64,000 nt of DNA from Heyndrickxia sp050281185 (GCF_050281185.1 NZ_JBNNWS010000002.1:186001-250000), one strand, 5' to 3'. Shown: positions 8,894-17,975, numbered from the stretch's first letter. The notes: a model not told the origin generated them from the letters alone. A program made the numbers and translations.

Positions 8894-8938
8894 AAAATGG
8901 TAAGACTCTTACTTTGTCGAAAGAGCCTTACCCTTTTT
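8894..8938 (-). terminator. Terminator of the TAXI binding-protein gene
   Basis: On the minus strand GGTAAGGCTCTTT pairs with AAGAGTCTTACC and is followed by ATTTTTAAA, right after the stop codon. It separates the binding-protein transcript from the DUF1850-permease pair, so the binding protein may be made in excess, as is common for such systems. Confidence 0.7.
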
Positions 8939-8943
8939 ATTCT

Positions 8944-9924
8944 TTATTTAGAAATACCTTTTTCATCAAAGTATTTCTTTGCCCCTGGATGTAAGTCAAT
9001 GCTCATTCCGTTTAGCGCACTTTCGGCTTTGATTAATTTAGCTTTGGAATGCTTAATTTTATCTGTGTTTTCAAAGATAGCTTTTGTCACTTTGTAAACA
9101 ACATCTTCTGGTAAATCATCACGTACTACTAGCATTGAGAGTACGGCAATAGTAGGAACGGAGTCTTTAATTTTATAAGTACCAGCAGCTACTTCATCTT
9201 TAATATAGAACGGATACTTTTGAATTAATGCATCTGCTTTATCCGCATCAATCGGTACAATGGTAACGCTTTCTGTAGCAGACAACCCTTCCACCGCACT
9301 TGTTGGAGTTCCTGCAGTTATAAATGCAGCATCAATCGATCCATCTTGAATACCTGCAGTTGAATCATCAAAAGAAAGGTCACGGACTTTAATATCATTA
9401 AATGACATGCCATAAGCTTCTAAAATTTGCTCTGCATTTGCTCTTGTACCCGAACCCGCAGCACCTACAGATACAACTTTTCCTTTTAAATCGTTAACTG
9501 ATTTAATATCGGACTTTGTTGTAACAATTTGCACCGTTTCAGGATAAAGTGTTCCTATCCCTTTAATGTTTTCAATTTTCTTGCCATCGAACATTAGCTC
9601 ACCTTTTGTAGCATAGCTGACGATGTCAGTTTGCGTAAACGCGATATCTGCCTTATTGTCTTTTAATATGGCCATATTTTCAGAAGAGGCACCAGATGTA
9701 ATGACATCAGCATTAATCCCTGTCTCATCCTTAATAATTTTCCCCATCATTCCCCCTAGCGGGTAATAGGTCCCACCAGTTCCGCCAGTAGCGATTGTTA
9801 GGAGCTTAACTTTACTATCTCCTTTTCCATCACCTGAAGTTTTCTTCTCGCCACCACACGCTGCTAGAACCAAAGATAAAAAGAGCATGATTGCAGCGCC
9901 GAGAAAAAGGCTTCTTTTTTTCAT
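8944..9924 (-). CDS. TAXI family TRAP transporter solute-binding lipoprotein
   Basis: I start at ATG 9924 (M-K-K-R-S-L-F), preceded by AAAGGGGGAAATTTT; 13 further upstream codons lack a site. The 326-residue protein has a lipoprotein signal peptide ending in LVLAACGG (lipobox, Cys about 24), so it is anchored outside the membrane. The mature part starts TIATGGTGGTYYPLGGMMGK, the hallmark of TAXI (TRAP-associated extracytoplasmic immunogenic) binding proteins. Later motifs are VITSGASSENMAIL and SVGAAGSGTRANAEQIL. It feeds the fused permease encoded downstream. TAXI ligands include glutamate and other carboxylates; the ligand cannot be read from sequence. Confidence 0.95.
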   Translation of the reverse strand: MKKRSLFLGAAIMLFLSLVLAACGGEKKTSGDGKGDSKVKLLTIATGGTGGTYYPLGGMMGKIIKDETGINADVITSGASSENMAILKDNKADIAFTQTDIVSYATKGELMFDGKKIENIKGIGTLYPETVQIVTTKSDIKSVNDLKGKVVSVGAAGSGTRANAEQILEAYGMSFNDIKVRDLSFDDSTAGIQDGSIDAAFITAGTPTSAVEGLSATESVTIVPIDADKADALIQKYPFYIKDEVAAGTYKIKDSVPTIAVLSMLVVRDDLPEDVVYKVTKAIFENTDKIKHSKAKLIKAESALNGMSIDLHPGAKKYFDEKGISK

Positions 9925-10120
9925 AAAATTTCCCCCTTTTGGATAATTTTTTAACATTACCATTTTATCATTAGAACTGTTACAATTGTCAAATAAATTC
10001 GGAATAATGAGATTATTTTCCTAATACGAAGGAAGTATTTCTATCAATTTAATAGTTTTGTAATTTTAACTCCTATATATATATGTTATAACTATATGTA
10101 CACTAGAAAGGGGTTGTTTT

Positions 10121-11248
10121 ATGCTAGTCATTAGGCGAATCATTGTCCTACTTTTTATAAGTGTGCTAAGCGTCACAGCGACAATAGAAGCCCATGCAGA
10201 AACAAGTCAAGAAAGTTTACATAACGTTGAAAAAAGGCTTAAACAAAATAAAAAAGCTGTTCAACAACAAGAACAAGAGAAAGCAGTCTTAAATGGTGAA
10301 TTGACAAAATTACAACGAGAATGGAAATTACTACAAACAGTGATTTCTAACAATCAAGAAGAGATAACTAGATTAGATGAAAAAATAAATGAGACGAACC
10401 AAAAAATAGAAAAGAAAAAAGAAGAGATTGTAAAGCTAGAGGATCAGGTCTTTGCAAGGGAAGATATTATAAATAAACGATTAGTTGCTCTTCAGGAAAA
10501 TGATCGTACAAATATTATTATTGAAATTATTCTTAACTCTGAAAGTATTGGTGATTTTCTTAATCGCGTGAGTGCTGTTTCGGTTTTATTAAATGCCGAT
10601 AACCGAATATTAAACAAGCAAAAAGAAGATCTTAATCAAATTGAAAAGGATAAAAAGGAAATAGCTGAACAGGAAGTACATTTACAAAGAGATCAGCAAG
10701 CTCTTGCCTCTACTCAAGAAAAACTGGAAGACAGTTTACAAAAAAAACAAAATACAATAACTGATCTTCAAACGAAATATGCACGTATCGAAAACAAAAT
10801 AAAGCAATCCAAGAAAAACAATGAAAATCTTCATTCACAAATAGCCATGATTCAAAGGAATATTAAAAAAGAGCAGAAAGCAGCAAAAGCGAGAGCTGCA
10901 AAAATACTTAGTCAGACAAGTGTTCAGAATCACAGTAATAATAATGCTACCTCCGTAAAGGGCAAAGAGCTCTATGTATCAGCTACTGCCTATAGTTACG
11001 AAGAGACGAAGGAAGGTATTACTGCGTTAGGCTACAACATTAAGGAACATCCGAATATGAAATTAATTGCGGTAGATCCCGAAGTTATTCCTTTAGGCAA
11101 AAAAGTCTGGGTGGAAGGATATGGTGTTGCCATTGCAGGTGATACAGGCGGGGCAATTATTGGACATAAAATTGACGTACTAAAGCCATCTAAAAAAGAA
11201 GCATCTGCATGGGGACGAAAAACTGTAAAAATCATTATATTAGATTAA
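10121..11248 (+). CDS. Secreted coiled-coil protein with C-terminal 3D domain (cell-wall lytic type)
   Basis: This 375-residue exported protein has a signal peptide (1-26, cut near EAHA-ETS). A long Gln/Glu/Lys-rich coiled coil follows (about 28-255), of the CwlO/PcsB N-terminal type. The C-terminal 3D domain (about 285-375) contains SATAYSYEE, IAVDPEVIPLGKKVWV and AGDTGGAIIGHKIDV, whose aspartates define the domain (MltA-like lytic fold, as in YabE/YocH). It probably acts on peptidoglycan at the cell surface, with the coiled coil giving localisation or control. AAAGGGG lies seven bases before ATG 10121. Single-gene unit ending in a bidirectional terminator. Confidence 0.9.
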   Translation: MLVIRRIIVLLFISVLSVTATIEAHAETSQESLHNVEKRLKQNKKAVQQQEQEKAVLNGELTKLQREWKLLQTVISNNQEEITRLDEKINETNQKIEKKKEEIVKLEDQVFAREDIINKRLVALQENDRTNIIIEIILNSESIGDFLNRVSAVSVLLNADNRILNKQKEDLNQIEKDKKEIAEQEVHLQRDQQALASTQEKLEDSLQKKQNTITDLQTKYARIENKIKQSKKNNENLHSQIAMIQRNIKKEQKAAKARAAKILSQTSVQNHSNNNATSVKGKELYVSATAYSYEETKEGITALGYNIKEHPNMKLIAVDPEVIPLGKKVWVEGYGVAIAGDTGGAIIGHKIDVLKPSKKEASAWGRKTVKIIILD

Positions 11249-11265
11249 TTAAATGGAAATTTACC

Positions 11266-11304
11266 AAAAATGACCTATTCACACAGTGGAAAGGTCATTT
11301 TTTT
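11266..11304. terminator. Bidirectional terminator between convergent genes
   Basis: AAAAATGACCT pairs with AGGTCATTTTT. The A and T runs on both sides make it work for the 3D-domain gene (plus) and the nitroreductase gene (minus). Confidence 0.85.
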
Positions 11305-11318
11305 AAATATCATTAATA

Positions 11319-11888
11319 CTAAATGGCTGTATCAGTATCAATTATCATTAATAGCTCCTCAGCAGGTGTTCTATCTTTTCCATTTGGAATTGCATCTGGA
11401 TATCCGATGTGTAAAAAGCCTATAATTTTTTCTCCTTGCTGGACTCCAACTTTTTCTCTAAAATTCGGATCATGGATAAGAGGATTTGTTTTCCAGATCA
11501 TTCCTATACCTTGTTCCCATCCTGCTAGCTGTAAATTTTGCACCATTGTACAAACTGCAGCAAAATTTTCTTCCCATTGCTTTTGTCGTGGATCTTCCTT
11601 CATCACTACTACCAAATGTAAAGGAACATTCATAACATACTCCCATTTTGGACGGAGCTCCTCATTCTTTTTTAAAATAGCATCTGCTAACACTTTTCTT
11701 CCCTCATCTTTAAGAAGGATAAATCGCCAAGGTTCTCTTAAGCCATGATTTGGTGCCCAAACGGCTGTATTTAATAGATCTAATACAAGTTCAGTTGGAA
11801 CGTTGTCTTTTTTAAATTTTTTTATAGAGCGACGTTGTTCTATTACCTCTTTGATTGTCAATGATGCTTTCTCTTTAAGATTGTTCAT
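11319..11888 (-). CDS. Nitroreductase family FMN oxidoreductase
   Basis: I start at ATG 11888 (M-N-N-L-K-E-K), with CGGAGGT upstream. The 189-residue protein shows the nitroreductase fold: VIEQRRSIKKFK at the N-terminus (FMN phosphate contact), LLNTAVWAPNHGLREPWRF in the middle, and a C-terminal IGFLHIGYPD. Such enzymes use NAD(P)H and bound FMN to reduce nitro compounds, quinones or flavins. It is about the size of YdjA/YfhC-like members. A Fur-like box lies 21 bases before the start, pointing to iron control and perhaps a role in reducing ferric complexes or flavin (inference). Convergent with the 3D-domain gene. Confidence 0.9.
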   Translation of the reverse strand: MNNLKEKASLTIKEVIEQRRSIKKFKKDNVPTELVLDLLNTAVWAPNHGLREPWRFILLKDEGRKVLADAILKKNEELRPKWEYVMNVPLHLVVVMKEDPRQKQWEENFAAVCTMVQNLQLAGWEQGIGMIWKTNPLIHDPNFREKVGVQQGEKIIGFLHIGYPDAIPNGKDRTPAEELLMIIDTDTAI

Positions 11889-11908
11889 TTGAAACCTCCG
11901 TCTATTAT

Positions 11909-11923
11909 TGAAAATGATTATCA
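11909..11923 (-). promoter_or_regulatory. Fur-box-like operator upstream of the nitroreductase gene
   Basis: TGAAAATGATTATCA matches the 7-1-7 Bacillus Fur core TGATAATNATTATCA at 14 of 15 positions. It sits about 20 bases upstream of ATG 11888, between the ribosome site and the neighbouring MFS gene's end. Confidence 0.6.
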
Positions 11924-11992
11924 ATATCATAACGGATTTTCTTTTTTTTTACAATGCTTTTTACTATTTTCGACATAGACCAGCATTATTCA

Positions 11993-13207
11993 TTACTGTT
12001 CATGCATTACATCCTTAAAGCCTCTTACTACCTGCTTCTTATATCCAAGCAAATAAGAAAAAATGCTCAATGTAACGACAAATGCCATAATTCCAAAAAG
12101 CCATTGTCCATTGAATTGTTTAAATATCCAACCTCCAAATATCGGTCCAATAAAATTCCCAAATGATCTGAACTGTGCAGCACCAAAATAGGTTCCCCTC
12201 ATCGCTTCCGGAGCAATGCTATCGATAAAAACACTTGTAGATGGAAACAAGAAAATCTCGCCAATTGTAAATAAAACCATCGAAAGGATGAAGCCAATCC
12301 AATCCTGTGAAAAGCTAAAGCCAATAAATCCAATGACAAATATACTACTTCCCAGCATCATGACATGAAGAACCTTCCACTTTTCTACTAAACGGCTTAG
12401 TGGAATTTGCAAGATTACTACTGTAATTGCATTAATTGATAATAGAATAGAATATAGAACAACTCCATCCCTCAACACCTTCTCTAAATGCTGTGGTAAA
12501 GAGGATTCTACTTGCGAATATCCAATATTCACTAAAATTCCACCAAGGATAAAGTATAATAATGCTTTGTCATTGATCAATACTTTAAAAGCACCTTGGA
12601 CACTTGTTAATTTCTTGTTATTTTCCCCTTTTATTATTTGATATTTGTTCAATAGGATAAATAAAACAATTCCGTAAAATAAATAAAATCCCCCTGTTAT
12701 TTCAAAGGTTATGGTTGATGAAGCTGCACCGAATATGGCACCGAGTAATGGCCCCATTGCCGCACCAATATTAATTGCTGTATAACGCATTGAAAATACT
12801 CGAAGTCTCTTCTCTTTATCTGTCACATCTGACATTAGAGCCTGGCTTGTAGGCTCAAAAAATGAACGACATATCCCGTTTAATGCATTTAGGAGAAGAA
12901 AAACGATTGGCTTTGTAGCATAGGCAAAACCTATAAAGACGAAAGCCCATGTAAAGACAGAAGCCAACATCACCACTTTTCTTCCAAAACGGTCGGATAA
13001 ATGCCCCCCTATAAATCCGCCTAATGTACCTGTTAAAGGACCCACCCCAATAATCAGCCCGATAATGACTGGATGAATTCCCTCTGTTTTTGACAAATAT
13101 AAGGCTAAAAAGGGCAGTGCCATAAAGCTGGCCCCTCTGGCAAAAACTGTCCCGGCAAGCAATGTCCATACAATTGGATGGTACCCTTTTAAGTTTATTT
13201 TTTTCAT
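11993..13207 (-). CDS. MFS transporter (drug-efflux-like)
   Basis: This 404-residue protein has about twelve membrane helices. The first-loop MFS signature GGHLSDRFGRKVV lies near 68-80 and a second-half equivalent in LSRLVEKWKV near 270. The sequence around it (MALPFLALYLSKTEGIHPVIIGLIIG) resembles MdtH/YfmO-type exporters, which move drugs or metabolites out by proton exchange. Substrate unknown. AGAAGGA precedes ATG 13207. It transcribes toward the nitroreductase gene with a gap of about 100 bases that contains the Fur-like box; no terminator is obvious, so read-through is possible. Confidence 0.88.
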   Translation of the reverse strand: MKKINLKGYHPIVWTLLAGTVFARGASFMALPFLALYLSKTEGIHPVIIGLIIGVGPLTGTLGGFIGGHLSDRFGRKVVMLASVFTWAFVFIGFAYATKPIVFLLLNALNGICRSFFEPTSQALMSDVTDKEKRLRVFSMRYTAINIGAAMGPLLGAIFGAASSTITFEITGGFYLFYGIVLFILLNKYQIIKGENNKKLTSVQGAFKVLINDKALLYFILGGILVNIGYSQVESSLPQHLEKVLRDGVVLYSILLSINAITVVILQIPLSRLVEKWKVLHVMMLGSSIFVIGFIGFSFSQDWIGFILSMVLFTIGEIFLFPSTSVFIDSIAPEAMRGTYFGAAQFRSFGNFIGPIFGGWIFKQFNGQWLFGIMAFVVTLSIFSYLLGYKKQVVRGFKDVMHEQ

Positions 13208-13356
13208 ACTTTATCCTTCTCTCACTCTAGTTGATATAACGGCCTTTTCTTGTTAAGGATATTATTTAATTTAAAAAATGAAAATTAGAAATTTTGAAAC
13301 CTTAATGATAAGTGGAGTTTATTGGGGATTAACAAATGCGTGGGATCCAAAAGGCT

Positions 13357-13466
13357 TTATTAATTCCACTTCCTGATTCAAAAACACATGCACGGGATTC
13401 ATAAGACTCGATTGATTCCACTTCCTAGTTCAAAAACCCATTCGTAGGAATCAAAAAGATCGATCA
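13357..13466. repeat. Two-copy imperfect tandem repeat, about 54 bp
   Basis: Two units starting near 13357 and 13411 share ATTCCACTTCCT, TTCAAAAAC and GG(A/G)ATTCA blocks at the same spacing. No coding potential was seen. Confidence 0.5.
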
Positions 13467-13473
13467 CGCTAAA

Positions 13474-13504
13474 CAAAAATAAAACCACAGGTATAAACCT
13501 GTGG
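13474..13504 (-). terminator. Terminator of tatA
   Basis: On the minus strand CCACAGGT-TTAT-ACCTGTGG is followed by TTTTATTTTTGTTT, about 20 bases past the tatA stop. Confidence 0.85.
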
Positions 13505-13524
13505 CGAGCTATTGTAAAAAGGAA

Positions 13525-13692
13525 TTATTTCTTTTCATTTGAATCGTCTTCCATTATTCCTCTCATACCCTTTTTAAATTCCCTTAATGTTTCTCCAGCT
13601 GCTTTTCCGATTTTCGGAAGCTTGGATGGGCCAAAAACTAACAGTGCAACAATAATAATTAATAGAATTTCACCAAATCCCAAGTTACTCAC
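13525..13692 (-). CDS. tatA: Twin-arginine translocase subunit TatA (55 residues)
   Basis: This short gene starts at GTG 13692, with AGGAGAT six bases upstream. The product begins MSNLGFGEILLIIIVALLVF, then GPSKLPKIGKAAGETLREFK. That is the TatA/E layout: one membrane helix (about 7-21), the F-G-P-x-K-L-P hinge, and an amphipathic helix, then a charged tail. TatA forms the pore-like assembly that works with TatC to export folded proteins. No tatC lies in this window, so it must pair with a partner elsewhere. Bacilli often carry extra tatA copies. It has its own terminator and faces away from kimA. Confidence 0.93.
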   Translation of the reverse strand: MSNLGFGEILLIIIVALLVFGPSKLPKIGKAAGETLREFKKGMRGIMEDDSNEKK

Positions 13693-13941
13693 TGCTTCAT
13701 CTCCTAAAAAATGATCGTTTTCAAAATAAGTTCTTATGAATTATTTTAAGCTTAAAAGTAATCATTATCAAGCTGGCATATTGGACGTATTATGAACATT
13801 AGTCATATTTTAAAAAGAAAAAAACTGGTTAAATTACAGTAAATCACGCTCAAAAATTTTCCACTAAGTTAAGCAAAATTCTTCTTTACAAGTGAATTTG
13901 ATGGGAGTAATATTTCAATATAAATCTTTCATATCTTTTTT
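13693..13941. other. Intergenic region between tatA and the kimA riboswitch
   Basis: AT-rich divergent promoter region for tatA (minus) and the kimA leader (plus). No gene or clear operator was recognised. Confidence 0.5.
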
Positions 13942-14129
13942 CGCTTAATTCGTAAGAAGCGGGGGAACCACTTTTGTGGCTATTTTGCCACTTGGGGTGA
14001 ATCCTTTTTTGAAGGTAGGGTTACTCTCATACCCGAATCCGACAGCTAACCTCGTAAGCGTTCTGAGAGAGGAGTAGACTTGTGTTCGATTAGTCGGCCA
14101 CAGAGGACTGCGTCCCTCTGTGGTTTTTT
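13942..14129 (+). promoter_or_regulatory. Cyclic di-AMP riboswitch (ydaO/yuaA class) with terminator, controlling kimA
   Basis: The class consensus is clear: GTAAGAAGCGGGGGAACC, then TTGGGGTGAATC, GGTAGGGTTACTCT, and CCCGAATCCGACAGCTAACC. The outer helix pairs CGCTTA (13942-13947) with TAAGCG (14055-14060). It is followed by terminator stem CCACAGAGG/CCTCTGTGG (14098-14123) and six T residues. In this class bound c-di-AMP promotes termination, so the downstream K+ importer is shut off when c-di-AMP is high. Confidence 0.97.
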
Positions 14130-14316
14130 GTTGTGCTTTTATATCCAATATAGGGGGAATCACTTTATGTAGAATACGCTTCTTTCACGGTGTAGATACA
14201 TTATTAATCTAGTTGAAACATTTCATTTACATTTTAAATAAAATTTTACATTAAAAGTATAAATAATAAGTCAATTTAAAACTGAAAAGCACATTTTAAT
14301 AAGGAGACTTCATCAA

Positions 14317-16137
14317 ATGTACAGTTCTATTAAACGTTTTTTAATCGGGAGACCTCTAAAGTCACACGAACTAGGTGAGCAAAAATTAACAAGGTTAAAA
14401 GCGTTGGCAATATTATCATCAGATGCTTTATCATCAGTAGCGTATGGGACTGAACAAATATTAATTGTTTTAGCATCGGTTAGTACGTTGGCATTTTGGT
14501 ACAACGTTCCGATTGCGGTTGGGGTATTATTCCTTTTAACAGCGCTTATTTTATCCTACCGCCAAATAATCTTTTCGTATCCACAAGGTGGAGGCGCTTA
14601 TGTTGTTTCAAAAGAAAATCTTGGGGTGAATCCGGGATTAATTGCCGGAGGATCTTTATTAGTTGATTATATTTTGACAGTTGCAGTTAGTATATCGGCA
14701 GGAACTGATGCTATTACATCAGCATTTCCTGTTTTACATGAGCATAATGTTCTTATTGCAGTTATTCTTGTTATTCTAATTACGATACTAAATTTACGCG
14801 GCTTAACAGAATCAGCTACTGTTTTATCTTATCCGGTATACTTGTTTGTCATTGCATTGGTGATGATGATCATAGTAGGAATTTATAAAGTTGCTACTGG
14901 TCAAGTATCTCCCCATTTGCACACAGCATTGGGTACACATGTTACTGGGATATCGTTATTTTTATTACTGCGTGCTTTTTCATCTGGGAGCTCTGCTTTA
15001 ACTGGTGTAGAGGCGATTTCAAATGCGGTCCCTAATTTTAAAAATCCCGCCGCAAAAAATGCAGCCTCTACCCTTGCAATGATGGGAACGATCCTAGCAA
15101 TATTATTTACTGGAATTACCTTTTTATCCTATTGGTTTGGAATCGCTCCTAATGGACATGAAACTGTCGTATCACAAATTGCTTCCCAAACATTCGGAAG
15201 GAATTTTCTTTACTATTTTATTCAGGGTACGACTGCATTAATTCTTGTCCTAGCAGCGAATACAGGGTTTTCAGCATTTCCAATGCTAGCTTTTAATCTA
15301 GCAAAGGATAAATACATGCCGCGGATGTTTTCAATAAGAGGAGATCGCTTAGGATATTCAAATGGAATTATTTTTTTAAGTGTAGCTTCAATCATTCTTA
15401 TTATCGCTTTTAAAGGGAAAACTGAGCATCTAATTCCTTTATATGCAGTAGGTGTATTTATCCCATTTACACTCTCTCAAACAGGTATGATATTGAAATG
15501 GGTAAGGCAAAAACCAAAAGGGTGGATTGTTAAGTTAATAACTAATTTAGTAGGAGCCCTAATTTCCTTTCTTGTTTTCGGTATTCTTTTTGTGACAAAG
15601 TTCCATCAAGTATGGTTTGTCGTTATCTTTTTACCAATGGTCATATTCATCTTTCATAAAATAAAAAGGCATTATGATTCAGTAGGTGAACAGCTGCGAG
15701 TTGTCCATCCTACAGTTGAAGCTATTAATGGGAATGTGTTTATCGTTCCTATAGCTGGAACGACAACGGTTGTAGAAAGATCAATTAACTATGCAAAATC
15801 TCTCACTGATCAAGTAATCGCTGTATATGTTGCGTTTGATAAAGAAGATGAAAAAAAGATGGAGAAAAAGTGGGAAGCATTAAATAATGGTGTTCGATTA
15901 GTGACACTTTATTCTTCCTACCGAAGCATTATCCATCCATTATGTAAATTTTTAGAGACGGTTCAATCAAAGGCGCAGGAAAATCACTATATGGTTACTG
16001 TTCTTGTGCCTCAATTTATACCGAAAAAAAGGTGGCATAATATACTACACAATCAATCAGCATTATTAATAAGAGCAAAGCTATTGTGGCAAAAAGATAT
16101 TGTTGTAGCAACGCTTCCTTATAAATTTAAAAAATAG
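14317..16137 (+). CDS. kimA: High-affinity potassium importer KimA (YdaO; APC superfamily)
   Basis: The 606-residue protein equals B. subtilis KimA in length and type: about twelve APC-fold membrane helices (about 25-440) and a cytoplasmic C-terminal domain (about 450-606). The N-terminus SSDALSSVAYGTEQIL and SYPQGGGAYVVSKENLG are characteristic of the KUP/KimA group. Its role is proton-coupled K+ uptake at low external K+. In the family, c-di-AMP binds the C-terminal domain to inhibit transport; the riboswitch upstream gives a second layer of control. AAGGAGA lies nine bases before ATG 14317. Single-gene unit. Confidence 0.96.
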   Translation: MYSSIKRFLIGRPLKSHELGEQKLTRLKALAILSSDALSSVAYGTEQILIVLASVSTLAFWYNVPIAVGVLFLLTALILSYRQIIFSYPQGGGAYVVSKENLGVNPGLIAGGSLLVDYILTVAVSISAGTDAITSAFPVLHEHNVLIAVILVILITILNLRGLTESATVLSYPVYLFVIALVMMIIVGIYKVATGQVSPHLHTALGTHVTGISLFLLLRAFSSGSSALTGVEAISNAVPNFKNPAAKNAASTLAMMGTILAILFTGITFLSYWFGIAPNGHETVVSQIASQTFGRNFLYYFIQGTTALILVLAANTGFSAFPMLAFNLAKDKYMPRMFSIRGDRLGYSNGIIFLSVASIILIIAFKGKTEHLIPLYAVGVFIPFTLSQTGMILKWVRQKPKGWIVKLITNLVGALISFLVFGILFVTKFHQVWFVVIFLPMVIFIFHKIKRHYDSVGEQLRVVHPTVEAINGNVFIVPIAGTTTVVERSINYAKSLTDQVIAVYVAFDKEDEKKMEKKWEALNNGVRLVTLYSSYRSIIHPLCKFLETVQSKAQENHYMVTVLVPQFIPKKRWHNILHNQSALLIRAKLLWQKDIVVATLPYKFKK

Positions 16138-16224
16138 ATTATTCGCTTTCTAAATTTTTCTATTGCAATATCAAAATGTTATTCTATAATAGTAATTGAT
16201 AATTTAATAAAAAAATCCTCATCA

Positions 16225-16474
16225 ACCGATGGGGTAGAGGTCGCGGCTATTAAGAGTAAGACGGACGAGAAGCAGAAGATTTTATTGACTCCGCCTGAAA
16301 GGAATAGCTGCCGAAGCTTATACAAATCTCTGGATGTATAGGCTGGGGCTGTTTCCAAATAGGGACAGAACTGTCACGTTTATTGATTCCAAATAAACGT
16401 GTTGAGCTATCTTCGGAAGGTATGATGCGGAGTGTTAATAATGCCGTCGATCCTTTTTCGTCGGCATTTTTTGT
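16225..16474 (+). promoter_or_regulatory. Lysine riboswitch (L box) with terminator, controlling lysP
   Basis: L-box hallmarks are present: GGGTAGAGGTCGCGGC near 16231, then TAAGAGTAAG, CGCCTGAAAGGAATAGCTGCCGAAGC and GGCTGGGGCTGTT. A terminator hairpin at 16440-16472 (AATGCCG/CGGCATT plus an inner CG pair) ends in TTTTTT. Lysine binding to the aptamer should favour the terminator and lower expression of the permease downstream. Confidence 0.95.
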
Positions 16475-16520
16475 TTATTCCCCGACTCCTTCCAATATCT
16501 TTTAAGGAGTGTAAAACCAC

Positions 16521-17975
16521 ATGCAAACACAGCAAGAACAACATGGAGTTCAACAACTTAAACGTAATTTAAAATCCCGGCATTTAACAATGATTTCACT
16601 TGGAGGTACGATTGGGACAGGCTTGTTTCTAGCGAGTGGCGGCGCAATCCACACAGCTGGACCTGGCGGGGTAATTGTATCTTACTTATTAATAGGAATA
16701 ATGGTTTATTTTTTAATGACAAGTTTAGCCGAAATGGCTGCCTATATGCCAGTAGCTGGAACCTTTAGTACGTATGCTACTAAATTTGTGGATCCATCAC
16801 TTGGGTTTGCTCTAGGCTGGAATTATTGGTATAACTGGGCGATTACGATTGCTGCAGAATTATCTGCCGTTACAATTATCATGAAATTCTGGTTTCCACA
16901 TACACCATCCCTAATATGGAGCAGTATTTGTTTAGTTATTATGTTTCTATTAAATTATTTGTCTGTTAAAGGGTTTGGTGAGGCTGAATTTTGGTTCTCT
17001 CTTATTAAAGTAGTTACTGTAATTGTTTTTATTATTACTGGATTTTTAATGGTGTTTGGAATTATGGGCGGCGAACCTGTCGGATTAAAAAATTTCACTA
17101 TTGGTGATGCCCCATTCCACGGTGGGTTTATGTCCATGCTTGGTATTTTTATGGCTGCAGGGTTTTCCTTTCAAGGAACAGAGCTTCTTGGAGTAGCCGC
17201 TGGAGAAAGCGATAATCCTGAGAAAAATATTCCAAAAGCTGTTCGTCAAGTATTCTGGCGTATTCTTTTATTCTATGTTTTAGCTATCCTAGTTATCGGT
17301 CTTTTAATTCCTTATACAGATAAAAACTTAGCGACTGAAGATGTAGCAATGAGTCCTTTTACCATTATTTTTGACAAAGCAGGAATCGCTTTTGCTGCTT
17401 CCGTTATGAATGCAATTATTCTTACTGCTGTTCTATCTGCTGGTAATTCAGGTATGTACGCTTCAACTCGTATGCTTTGGGATCTCGCTCGCAATGGCAA
17501 GGCACCAAAATTTTTAGCTAAATTAAATAAAAACGGTATACCTGTAAATGCTTTAATTGTCACTGCTTTGGTCGGAACCCTTGCCTTTCTAGCTTCATTT
17601 TTCGGTGATGGAGTCGTTTATGTATGGTTATTGAATGCTTCAGGAATGTCAGGATTTATTGCATGGCTTGGAATTGCCATCAGTCATTATCGATTCCGAA
17701 AAGCTTATGTAGCTCAAGGAAAAGACTTAAATGATTTACCTTACCGATCAAAACTCTTTCCATTCGGACCAATTTTTGCTTTTGTCCTTTGTGCATTTGT
17801 CATTTTAGGACAAAACTACTCTGCCTTTATGGGGGCACATATTGACTGGACTAATGTTTTAGTATCCTATATCGGATTACCGTTATTTATAATCGTTTGG
17901 TTAGGATATAAATTGATTAAAAAGACAAAAATCGTTCCGCTTGAACAATGTGATTTTAATACAGACCAGAGGTAA
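16521..17975 (+). CDS. lysP: Lysine-specific permease LysP-type (APC superfamily)
   Basis: The 484-residue amino-acid permease has twelve predicted helices. It opens with the APC signature LKSRHLTMISLGGTIGTGLF (about 17-36). The first helices (GPGGVIVSYLLIGIMVYFLM; SLAEMAAYMPVAGTFSTYAT) and LGWNYWYNWAIT match the LysP group of basic amino-acid/proton symporters. Assignment to lysine rests on both this similarity and the lysine riboswitch upstream. AAGGAG precedes ATG 16521. The stop codon is followed within two bases by a partial copy of the dispersed repeat and then by a terminator. Confidence 0.95.
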   Translation: MQTQQEQHGVQQLKRNLKSRHLTMISLGGTIGTGLFLASGGAIHTAGPGGVIVSYLLIGIMVYFLMTSLAEMAAYMPVAGTFSTYATKFVDPSLGFALGWNYWYNWAITIAAELSAVTIIMKFWFPHTPSLIWSSICLVIMFLLNYLSVKGFGEAEFWFSLIKVVTVIVFIITGFLMVFGIMGGEPVGLKNFTIGDAPFHGGFMSMLGIFMAAGFSFQGTELLGVAAGESDNPEKNIPKAVRQVFWRILLFYVLAILVIGLLIPYTDKNLATEDVAMSPFTIIFDKAGIAFAASVMNAIILTAVLSAGNSGMYASTRMLWDLARNGKAPKFLAKLNKNGIPVNALIVTALVGTLAFLASFFGDGVVYVWLLNASGMSGFIAWLGIAISHYRFRKAYVAQGKDLNDLPYRSKLFPFGPIFAFVLCAFVILGQNYSAFMGAHIDWTNVLVSYIGLPLFIIVWLGYKLIKKTKIVPLEQCDFNTDQR

